Under the pieces are notes generated by a model, which saw only the letters and a list, made by a program, of their open reading frames with translations, did not search any database and had not been told where the DNA came from. From NCBI GenBank assembly GCA_047967505.1, contig CM106540.1: 64,000 bases of DNA; one strand, 5' to 3'. Shown here piece by piece: positions 54,425 to 64,000 of the stretch (positions are counted from its first letter, which is position 1; each line of letters starts with the position of its first letter). The DNA is from Dipteris shenzhenensis. Lineage: Eukaryota; Polypodiophyta; Polypodiopsida; Gleicheniales. The position numbers and the translations under genes are program-made.

Positions 54425-55852
54425 ATTTTCCCTTCCTGTGATGAATTATAGAGGCTTCATCCCATATAGATCACACAAAAACTTGGCTACGTGTCCACCT
54501 GAGAGCAAACAACTACTACAGCCACTTCGAGACTTGTAAGCAGGCCATACGGATCTCGTACTGGGAATATACATGACTTGCCTCTCTGGCTATACATATC
54601 GTTACCTCTCTTGCTAGACCCCTAGAAGCTCTATAGTGACTGAGAACTCTGTAGTTGAGCCTATGTTAAAATACATGATGGTCTTCCAATTCATCTTACA
54701 GTCTGTCTCCTTGAGAAGAGCTAATTCTCTAGTGCCCGTATTGGGATTTCATTGAGCAGAGCACTATATTCCAGAGTCTGCTATTCTTTATAGTTGTCCA
54801 CGATATTTTGGTTACAAATAAGTAGCACAACATAGAAGCTTAAGAGTGTAGTTGCAAAACCTTTATTACTTCTTCATAAGAACAGTTTACTTTTTATGGG
54901 ATATGGACTTGAGAGGCCTTTTTAGGATGAAGATGTAGGCATCTTAGAGTCTCTTTATTTTTGCGATGAAGACTTAGGCATTTTAGAGTCTCTTTATTGA
55001 TTCTTCATTTCGTATTAACATGAGTTTCTTTGCTAGAAACTACTAATTATATGGGTTCTCATTAGCCTTGACATATATATATGAAAAGGCCTTGGCATAT
55101 ATACATGTATATATATATTTGTCTCTAATCGTGGCATTTATACGTGTGTAAATATATCTATATCTCGTTAGCCTTGGCATAATGTTTATTTATATTTTAA
55201 CCAAAGAGCTCCCATAAATGTGGAAGTACACATAGCTTCATTATGCATTAGTTTTTTGGGATAAGAGGAGGACCATTGGTATTACTTACATTCAATTTAC
55301 TATCAACTGACCTGATGGGCTCATTATATGAAGTTTTTTGGGGCAAGTCCCAAGGTCAAGGAGGCATTAAGCCTAAAGTGTGATATTTATGATACAGGGG
55401 TTAGTCAAGACATATTTTTATTGGTTTTGAATTCATTATAACATCCCTTAGTGGGATAATCCTTTCTACTCATGAATGGAATGACCCTGGCGATGCAAGA
55501 ATTGGAGACCCTTTTAAGATTTTATCTTGCAAGTTTATGAGCATGGATTACTGTGAAATGGAAATTGGAGAGTTCCATTTCATGATTAATATCTTTAATC
55601 GTCGCTTTACTCAACACTTCACTTGTTATATTATACCTTTCTGCTTACCACAACTTACTAGACTTCTGACATTTTTTGCCAATGTATGTTTTATAAGAAT
55701 GCGAATATTTGATGCTAATCTAGATAGAGTGACATTGATAACAACTGTGCGCCAGCATTGAAGCCTGGCTTCCACACCAAAAATGTATTTTTCTAACCTT
55801 CATTTTTGTTGTGATGGTGCCAGGTGAGTGGCATACCTCTCCATCAGATGCT
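54425..55852 (+). repeat. R1 copy b, left arm of inverted pair
   Basis: About 1.4 kb, matching the reverse complement of about 57000-58400 with only scattered differences. Starts at the microsatellite with CCTTCCTGTGATGAATTAT and ends with CATACCTCTCCATCAGAT. Contains the intact target site of gypsy element 1 at about 55748-55755. Confidence 0.85.
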
Positions 55853-56519
55853 TGCCTATCGGCACATGAAGAAACTAGCGTTCTGTAGATCGGCCATATT
55901 TTTTATTGTTGTCAATGATGCAACATATTTGCTTTGGATAGTATTAGAGGAACCTCAGGCTTGTTTATTCATGTGTTATTTGACAACGCATTGCTGGAAT
56001 TCTTCTCTATTAAGAAATGGATTGCAAAACTTTTTCACTTGTGGGAGTTGACTAATGGGAGTAAAATTTTAAAACATGTTCCTTTTGGTTGGAAGTTTAC
56101 TAAGCCATTATTTTCAATATTATGTAAGCCAAAAGCAACCTGTATGGATGGTGTTGATAATTTCTACAATTGCAATACTAAGGCCTTCTCTAAGTTTAGG
56201 CATGAAAAATGGGGGCATGTGGTAACATTGGATTGTACCATTGTTAAGATGCAAACTTTAAGGAAAGAAATCCAAAAAGGATTGGGTCCTATTGTTAAGA
56301 GTAATTATAGCATGGAAGGAACTTTGCAATTAGTAATTGATGTTTGGCATAAGCTGTGAACACTTGATACTACCCAAGAATTACCCCTTGTATGATTGGA
56401 ACCACATTTTATGAACTTCTGTACGGATAAACTAGACGATTTGGTTGAGAAAAGGATCAAGAATTTCAGAGAGACCAAATCCTACATGGATGATTGTTTC
56501 TCAGATGAAGTTGATAATT
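55853..56519 (+). pseudogene. Unrecognised ORF inside the inverted pair
   Basis: The frame at 55934-56359 (141 codons) includes LFHLWELTNGSKILKHV, FGWKFTKPLFSILCK and HEKWGHVVTLDCTIVKMQ. After a stop it continues with FMNFCTDKLDDLVEKRIKNF and YMDDCFSDEVDNFLEE. It looks like real but broken coding sequence; I do not recognise the family. It runs directly into copia integrase sequence. Confidence 0.4.
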
Positions 56520-56850
56520 TTTTAGAAGAGCAGGGAATTCAGAGGAAGTACTCATGCAAGTCTACCCCTTAGCAGAAGGAAAGAAAAGCACATTGCAAAA
56601 GTTGCAAGGGCTATGTTGAATGAGAAAAAGATACTTGATTACTTCTAGAATGAAGCAGTAGCAACTATTGTGTACATTATGAACAGAACCCCCACTATAG
56701 CTCTCCGTGATATGACACCTGAGGACAAATACAGTGGGCAAAAAGCTAGATATTTTGCATTTGAAAGTATTTGGTTGTGTAGCTTATGTTCATGTTCCTG
56801 AAGAAGTGATCTCGCTAGATGACGACCTAGAGGAAGTATTAGTGAGGTCA
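56520..56850 (+). pseudogene. Ty1-copia integrase fragment
   Basis: GIQRKYSCKSTP, a damaged QNG..ERKN region, then EAVATIVYIMNRTPT, MTPEDKYSGQKA and, shifted, VFGCVAYVHVPEE. This is the end of the copia integrase core and the start of the linker to RT. It is a different copia family from the one at 32314-34600. Confidence 0.8.
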
Positions 56851-56999
56851 TAATAGCTCTCAGAACCTAAAGAAAGAGATAGCTTTAACTCAACGATAGC
56901 AACGTATCTATGAGCAACGAAGAAGGGGTAGAATCCATAAGCTGATGCCAACACCGTATCTTCATGCCTTAGATTTTACAATGCAAATCTGATGGAGAG

Positions 57000-58400
57000 G
57001 TATGCCACTCACCTGGCACCATCACAACAAAAATGAAGGTTAGAAAAATACATTTTTGCTGTGGAAGCCAGGCTTCAATGCTGGCGCATAGTTGTTATCA
57101 ATGTCACTCTATCTAGATTAGCATCAAATATTCGCATTCTTATAAAACATACATTGGCAAAAAATGTCAGAATTCTAGTAAGTTGTGGTAAGCAGAAAGG
57201 TAGAATATAACAAGTGAAGTGTTGAGTAAAGCGACGATTAAAGACATTAATCATGAAATGGAACTCTCCAATTTCCATTTCATAGTAATCCATGCTCATA
57301 AACTTGCAAGATAAAATCTTAAAAGGGTCTCCAATTCTTGCATCACCAGGGTCATTCCATTCATGAGTAGAAAGGATTATCCCACTAAGGGATGTTATAA
57401 TGAATTCAAAACCAATAGAAATATGTCTTGACTAACCCTTGTATCATAAATATCACACTTTAGGCTTAATGCCTCCTTGACCTTGGGACTTGCCCCAAAA
57501 AACTTCATATAATGAGCCCATCAGGTCAGTTGACAGTAATTGAATGTAAGTAATACCAATGGTCCTCCTCTTATCCCAAAAAACTAATGCATAATGAAGC
57601 TATGTGTACTTCCACATTTATGGGAGCTCTTTGGTTAAAATATAAATAAACATTATGCCAAGGCTAACGAGATATAGATATATTTACACACGTATAAATG
57701 CCATGATTAGAGACAAATATATATATATACATGTATATATGCCAAGGCCTTTTCGTATATATATGTCAAGGCTAATGAGAACCCATATAATTAATAGTTT
57801 CTAGCAAAGAAACTCATGTTAATACGAAATGAAGAATCAATAAAGAGACTCTAAAATGCCTAAGTCTTCATCGCAAAAATAAAGAGACTCTAAGATGCCT
57901 ACATCTTCATCCTAAAAAGGCCTCTTAAGTCCATATCCCATAAAAAGTAAACTATTCTTATGAAGAAGTAATAAAGGTTTTGCAACTACATTCTTAAGCT
58001 TCCACGTTGTGCTACTTATTTGTAACCAAAATATCGTGGACAACTATAAAGAATAGCAGACTCTGGAATATAGTGCTCTGCTCAATGAAATCCCAATACG
58101 AGCACTAGAGAATTAGCTCTTCTCAAGGAGACAGACTGTAAGATGAATTGGAAGACCATCATGTATTTTAACACAGGCTCAACTACAGAGTTCTCAGTCC
58201 CTATAGGGTCTAGCAAGAGAGGTAATGATATGTATAGCCAGAGAGGCAAGTCATGTATATTCCCAGTACGAGATCCTTATGGCCTGCTTACAAGTCCTGA
58301 AGTGGTTGTAGTAGTTGTTTGCTCTCAGGTGGATACGTAGCTAAGTTTTTGTGTGATCTATATGGGATGAAGCCTCTATAATTCATCACAGGAAGGTAAA
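57000..58400 (-). repeat. R1 copy c, right arm of inverted pair
   Basis: Reverse complement of 54425-55852. R1-related sequence continues beyond 58400 to about 58770, so the left arm is the truncated one. Confidence 0.85.
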
Positions 58401-59330
58401 ATCTTGTACAAATATGATTCTTTGGGCTACTATGAATGCAGGCTACTACGAATACCAGAAACAAGTATGGTTCTTCGGTGGAAAATCTCTATGCCAGCAA
58501 AGGAGTCTGCCCCTATCTCTCAGAGGTGCCAGTCAAGCTAAACCATTGTATAATTGCAACATCCATTGCAGAGCAACACAAGTAAAGTGCGCCCTAAAGA
58601 CAAGCTGGGTTTTCGACAGAGCAACATGCACATAACATAAGATGAGCCCAAATACTGGTGCTCTCAAAATTATTATACGACATTGGACCATGGACATGGA
58701 GGCCAAGGTCTCTAAGCTTTTTCTCAAAAAGCCGGAACAAATTTGTAGTTCTGCAACATTAGTTGTATATGTCAAACAAAGTCAAGAACATAGACTAATG
58801 GCTAGGCCACACAGGTGGCTTACCCACACAGTCTTGCTCTGGAGATAACAAAGTCTTGCTCTGGAGATGAATGTAGATAACAAAGCTTTGAGGTAGATAA
58901 CAAAGTCTTGCTCTAGAGATAACAAAGACTTGCTCTGGAGATGAATGTAGATAACAAAGCTTTGAGGTAGATAACAAAGTCTTGCTCTGGAGATGAATGT
59001 ATCTACATATTCATGAGCCTTGTCGGGTGGAGTTTCTAGCTCAAATGTATATGTGTGCATAGTCACCCAAAGTAGAAGCACAAAAATTATAGTTGAAAAA
59101 GTGTGCCAATGCATGAAGGTTTATAAAAATCCTCACTTGAGCTCGAAGGTAAGGTCCCTTCATCTGGAAGGTTTCTCTCAACTGCAGAGTTTCATTCAGC
59201 CATGGAGAACGAAGTTCATTGTCTCCAATGCGCAATGATAAGTAGATCTAGATGCTACTCCACCCCTCTTCAAGGTCATGTCCTCTCTTTCTCCATGCAC
59301 GGAGCTCAGAGACCATTGACTCAAAAGCTC
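58400..59330. repeat. Direct repeat D, copy 1
   Basis: Collinear with 62860-64000 in the same orientation (shared TCTATGCCAGCAAAGGAGTC, GACAAGCTGGGTTTTC, AAAAATCCTCAC(T/C)TGAGC and TTCATTGTCT). Copy 2 has extra sequence at about 63280-63640 where copy 1 has the 58833-58995 tandem repeat. Confidence 0.7.
58833..58995. repeat. Short tandem repeat
   Basis: Repeated GATAACAAAGTCTTGCTCT, GGAGATGAATGTA and AAAGCTTTGAGGTA in irregular order, several copies. Confidence 0.85.
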
Positions 59331-60890
59331 AGGGAATCTATTCGAGGGAAGGTGGAGATGTACTTGCTCACGTCTTCATCTTGCAGTTTCAATTACATGC
59401 AGCTTTGTATAAGTCTTCCCCATCCTTCAAACTCCATATTAGTTTTCATGATATTTTATGATCCTTCTTAGAACCGTGGTCCAACCATTCTCCAATTATC
59501 TAAAGATTTCTTTCTTGAGCTATGCGCCCAAGTAATAAGCCAATATCAATGTCCCTTATTAGTCATATCTCTCTGATCCAAGTGAGAATATGTACTAGAA
59601 TATTTCTTACATGGGCTTAGAAGGTAGCCATGGGGAAGATGTATTACCCCACATGTTCCAACCCTCCCGAGGGATTTATGAGGCTTCTACTTCAGCATCA
59701 AGGTCTAAGAAGTACTTTGATGAGCTCCATTTAATTCTAAGCATGACTAAGTGGATGGACCTAGTGGTCCGTCCAATGTGTGTCACCCTTTTAAGTGGTG
59801 GTCCAAAAGATACTTATTGAATATAACTCCTCTTTTTCTCCCTAGGCTTAAAGTTCTTTAGGGGGATGCCTAGCTTCCAAGGGTCGAAGTAGGTGCTCTG
59901 GAATACTATCTTGGTAAAATATATCCGTTAGATCCAAGAGACACCATCTTCTCATTATCAAACATGTAGAGTTCTTTTTTAAGCGCATGCCAATAATCCA
60001 AATTCATGGTAGATACCCGATCATTGTGAAAAGCAAAATTCTCCCATTGAATATAAATGCATCCAATGTTCAAGCATACACATCATCACCCAACCATCAG
60101 TTGGAGGACACCATGATCTCAAAGGGGGTGTGTGTGTGTGTGTGTGTGTTTTTCCCACCGATCGTATTCCCGTCGCAGGCCTGATACACAATCCAAATGA
60201 GGGCAATAGTCCGCCGATCACAATGGATTGGGTCAGGATACTGCCTTAGATTAAGTCATAAACTTAAACTTAAACTCAAATGGATATACTAGTGTCTCAA
60301 TCCTCTCTAATGAGTAAGTGAAAAGTAAATAAGAGTATCAATCCTCTCTAACCAATCAGTTGAGGGTATCAATCCTTATTAGACCAGTAGGTCGGGGATA
60401 TTTTTTGTAAAGTGTATCAAGTCCAAGACGTTTACCCAGTTGGTTGAGGGTATCAATCCTTAGTATCAAAAGAACTATCTTCTTATGAGAATTAACACTT
60501 CAAGCTTTTAGCTAGATTATCTCTACTATATGGAGACTTATTGTGAATATCAAATATGTGAAGAGGAACTACAATTTCTCGTAGACTTTTCATATCATGG
60601 GCAAATGTGGATGCATTCAATAACTTGATGTTGGTCCAAGCATCAAGGCCTAGCAACCAAGGGAAGGGGTTGGTCCCATGGTCCCCATGCCACAATAAGG
60701 CTTGAAACTTAAATTTGTCAAAACCAGTCAACCCAAGTATATCCATTAGTCATAAGATTTTTTAAATCTTACAATGGACATACTAGTGTGAGTTCATCCT
60801 ATCAAAAATCTATCCTGCTACACTACTAGACTAGTTTCCAATGTTAAAGTAAACCAATTGCAAGCATCCGCTTCTACCCTTTTCAAACAC
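59331..60890. other. No recognised gene
   Basis: Only short frames. A (GT)n run at 60127-60149 and repeated GAGGGTATCAATCCTTA phrases at about 60300-60470 are visible. A 69-codon frame at 59611-59820 has no recognisable motif. Confidence 0.5.
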
Positions 60891-60892
60891 CT

Positions 60893-61045
60893 AGTGAGAG
60901 TAGTCCATTAGTAACCAACCTCTTAATAGTGCATAACTGAGAATAGTCCATACCATACCGTTCCTTCTGATAAAGTATCAAAGTGAGAGTAGTCCATTAG
61001 TAACCAACCTCTTAATACTGCATAAGTGAGAATAGTCCATATCAT
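60893..61045. repeat. About 98-bp tandem repeat, two copies
   Basis: GTGAGAGTAGTCCATTAGT, ACCAACCTCTTAATA and GAGAATAGTCCATA recur at about 60893 and 60982. The same sequence appears inverted at about 31650-31735. Confidence 0.8.
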
Positions 61046-61690
61046 ACCAAAATACATTGCAAAAAGTACAAAAAGTACATTTTTATAATCACATTCATGT
61101 CAATACATTGCAAAAAGTACAAAAATATTGATGGCTAGTCTCCCATAGAATGTCCAATCCTAATTATCAGTACTTGGAGATAATCCATTGTAGAGTTTGT
61201 CTCAAGGTTGCCAACACCGTATCTTCATGCCTTAGATTTTACAATGCAAATCTGATGGAATGGTTGCAAACTCTAGAGGGGATCTCCTAGTTGAGGTGGT
61301 GGGCTCTTTCTATGCAGCCTCTTTAGTGGCGGCATCTTGCATCCATGTGAATGTGGTGTACCATTGATCATTAGATTGGTTGGCATACTAGTATGACCTT
61401 TCTATATGTGTGTGAGAGATCTTATTTTTCTACTTGCATTGAGAGTGTGGAATGAAAGTGTGTGGTACAATTATTCATGCAATCATCTATGTGTCTAAGC
61501 GAAAGCGTGTGAGTGCACGTGACCTAGGAGCTAGATATGGACTAACTATATGCTTTTTTTGTTGCTGGGATTTTCATAGGGTAGGTAGAACTCAAGCATC
61601 ACTTTTAAGCCCTAGGTTAAAATCGATTGATGCTGCCTATATGTCCGAAGACGTACATATGCAAATGAGTGCTCGTGATACAATCTAATC
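61046..61690. repeat. R1-associated sequence and spacer
   Basis: 61130-61260 matches 31480-31600 in inverse and 56945-57000. The rest shows no gene; a 78-codon plus frame at 61452-61688 is unrecognised. Confidence 0.45.
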
Positions 61691-61879
61691 CTAACTAAGG
61701 AAGACTTGGTTTCCCAAATCTTCATTTTTGTCGAGGATGGCTTGCGTGTTGATGTAGTAGCGCTTTAGTCGACTCCCGTTTCTTGTTGTGTTGAATTGGA
61801 CTCCATCTAATGTTTCTAGCAGCACAGCTCCATTGGGATTCATCTTTCGTACTCGATAGGGTCCTTGACCTAAAATCAT
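61691..61879 (-). pseudogene. Gypsy integrase C-terminal fragment
   Basis: Minus strand: GQGPYRVRKMNPNGAVLLET and NGSRLKRYY form the GPY/F module at the integrase C-terminus of plant Tat-type gypsy elements. The upstream part is absent: the neighbouring R1 sequence starts at about 61880. Confidence 0.75.
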
Positions 61880-63260
61880 GTTAATACGAAATGAAGAATC
61901 AACAAAAAGACTCTAAAATGCCTAAGTCTTCATCCCAAAAAGGCCTCTTAAGTCCATATCCCATAAAAAGTAAACTCTTCTAATGAAGAAGTAATAAAGG
62001 TTTTGCAACTACACTCTTAAGCTTCCATGTTGTGCTACTTATTTGTAATCAAAATATCGTGGACAACTATAAAGAATAGCAGGCTCTGGAATATAGTGCT
62101 CTGCTACTGAACCATCCAAGAAATCTATATTGTTTGGAAATCTACGATCCTTTGGTGTGGAGATTCTCAAACAACCCATCTTGTCAGTAAGTGCTGCAAG
62201 GATATAGCCTTGTGAGAATGATGTGGCGTCAAAGCGTAACGACCTCTTCTATTTAAGTATCCACTAGAGAAGCCATATCCTGTATTATCATGGATCTCTC
62301 TAAGGTGGAAGAGCTTACGGCCTTTGTAACCTTTTCCATCTTTTTCTCTTGTTACAGTGACTACTAGGTAATTACGAAAGTTGCATATAGACTCGCACGC
62401 AAGAATGATGCATTCGGTGCTTATGCCTTCTAGAACAAATATATATGCTTGATTCACAATTATCAATCATAAGAGACTATTAGAACAAGATCACAGTTCT
62501 GTCTCGAGGCTTCTCGGGCTCAATGAAATCCCAATACGGCGGGCTCTAGAGAATTAGCTCTTCTTAAGGAGACAGACTATAAGATGAATTGGAAGACCAT
62601 CGTGTATTTTAACACAGGCTCAACTATAGAGTTCTCAGTGGCTACAGAGCTTCTAGGGGTCTAGCAAGAGAGGTAATGATATGTATAGCCAGAGAGGAAA
62701 GTCATGTATATTCCTAGTACAAAATCCTTATGGTTTGCTTACAAGTCCCAAAGTGGCTGTAGTAGTTGTTTGCTCTCAGGTGGATACGTAGCTAAGTTTT
62801 TATGTGATATATATGGGATGAAGCCTCTATAATTCATCACAGGAAGGGAAAATCTCGTACGAATATGATTCTCCAGGCTACTATGAATGAAGGCTACTAC
62901 GAATACCAGAAACAAGTATGGTTCTTCGGTGGAAAATCTCTATGCCAGCAAAGGAGTCTGCCCCTATCTCTCAAAGGTGCCAGTCAAGGTAAACCATTAT
63001 ATAATTGCAGCATCCATTGCAGAGCAACACACGTAAAGTGTGCCCTGAAGACAAGCTGGGTTTTCCATAGAGCAACGTGCACATAACATAGGATGAACAC
63101 AAATAGTGGCACTCTTGAAATTATTATACGACATCGTGCCATGGACGTGGAGGCCAAGGTCCTTGAGATTTTGCTCCATAAGCCGGAACGGATTTGTAGT
63201 TTTGCAACATTATTTCTATGTCAAACAGAGTCAAGAACACGGACTAATGGCTAGGCCACA
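61880..63260 (-). repeat. R1 copy d
   Basis: Reverse-complement match to 21530-22680. It includes a segment of about 400 bp (62105-62510) that is present in copy a (about 22060-22460) but missing from copies b and c. Confidence 0.75.
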
Positions 63261-64000
63261 TGGGTGGCTTGTGCACACAAGAGCCCATACACCGCTCATC
63301 CCCTACAAGGGTGCATCAATTTTATGAGCAAAAACCTATGAGCAGGTTTATCCGAGCGTGTTTTTCAAGAGATTTAAAAAATTGTATTTCTTTAGGAAAC
63401 ATGGTTGTTACACTTTTATTTTCACTAGAACTAAATCGCTTTATCATAAAAACATACAAAATTGTCACTCATTCAATTTTACATATCATAAAATGTCACC
63501 CCCTATTAAGTAAAAGTTGTAAGAAGGATCATAAGGGAATTTTCATAGAGAAGTCTACTCTACATGTGGGCTTCTTAAATGCATAATTCTAAGTGAAACT
63601 AGATTTTTTTCCGATCTATTTACGCAAAGTATGGCTCCGAGGTGGATAACAAAGTTTGGCTCTAGCGATGAATGAATCTACATATTCGTGAGCGTTTCTG
63701 GCTCAGATGTATCTGTGTGCATAGTCACCCGAAGTAGAAGCACGAAAATCATAGTTGAAAAAGCGTGCCAATGCATGAAGGTTTATAAAAATCCTCACCT
63801 GAGCTCGAAGGTAAGGTCCCTTCATCTCGAAGGTTTCTCTCAAGTGTAGAGCTTCATTTAGCCATGGAGAACAAAGTTCATTGTCTGCAATGTGCAATGA
63901 TAAGTAGATTTAGATGCTACTCCTCCCTCTCTTCAGAATCATGTCCTTTTTTTCTCCATGTAGGGAGCTTGGAGAGCCATTGACTCAAAAGATAAGGGAG
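63261..64000. repeat. Direct repeat D, copy 2, end of window
   Basis: 63640-64000 is collinear with 59000-59330. 63280-63640 has no match that I see in the window and no gene. The window edge cuts the repeat. Confidence 0.65.

Noticed and set aside
58143-64000. Treating the D repeats (58400-59330 and 62860-64000) as LTRs of one element
   Set aside because: No TG...CA ends, primer site, polypurine tract or internal coding region was found between them.

Overview
The window is a repeat-dense stretch of a large land-plant nuclear genome. Three things support this: Ty1-copia elements with the tRNA-iMet type primer site TGGTATTAGAGCC, Ty3-gypsy elements of plant (Tat/Athila-like) type, and a plant-style U2 snRNA sequence. 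I see no complete single-copy host protein gene. The species cannot be fixed from the sequence; a seed-free plant or other large-genome plant is a guess.

Layout, left to right. 1-2892: two 3' ends of one Ty1-copia family, with LTRs at 365-715 and 2538-2892, separated by a self-complementary minisatellite and a small repeat-bearing ORF. 3059-16902: a 13.84-kb element with 30-bp terminal inverted repeats (29/30 identical) and a 4-bp TTTA target duplication. It sits in the leader of a minus-strand copia element. A related copy of the uninterrupted site lies in opposite orientation near 20310-20345, which independently confirms the boundaries. The element has a left, leftward gene block: a SET-domain gene, an FCP1/NIF-like HAD phosphatase homologue, and a long gene joining a ParB/Srx-like domain to a possible DNA-methylase-like domain. 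Its right, rightward block has a DUF8039-like ORF and an 872-codon DDE-transposase-like ORF. Two large arrays of palindromes built on GATTTGGCCG and its reverse complement lie between the blocks. Several reading frames carry one stop or frameshift, so this copy is probably recently dead. This is the main candidate for an undescribed system.

17066-23407: remains of copia elements (two 362-bp LTRs in opposite orientation), rearranged LINE pieces and a dispersed repeat called R1 here. 23408-31397: a complete but decayed Ty3-gypsy element with 1.0-kb LTRs and GTGCC target duplication, inserted in R1, with an RNase H gene upstream of gag. 31958-34600: a 5'-truncated minus-strand copy of the first copia family. 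34690-37210: gypsy and LTR fragments and a 45-bp tandem repeat. 38168-38362: U2 snRNA-like gene. 40030-43680: local duplications, including an 811-bp tandem duplication. 43845-44352: microsatellites, interrupted by a young 9,659-bp Ty3-gypsy element (44353-54011) with 479-bp LTRs that differ at 4 positions and a 2,412-codon gag-pol ORF. One TAG separates that ORF from a further 397 in-frame codons. 54425-58400: a pair of 1.4-kb inverted R1 copies around a short spacer. 58400-64000: further R1 copies, tandem repeats and an integrase remnant.

Apart from the U2 gene, everything recognised is mobile DNA or its debris, with nested insertions that give a relative order of events.
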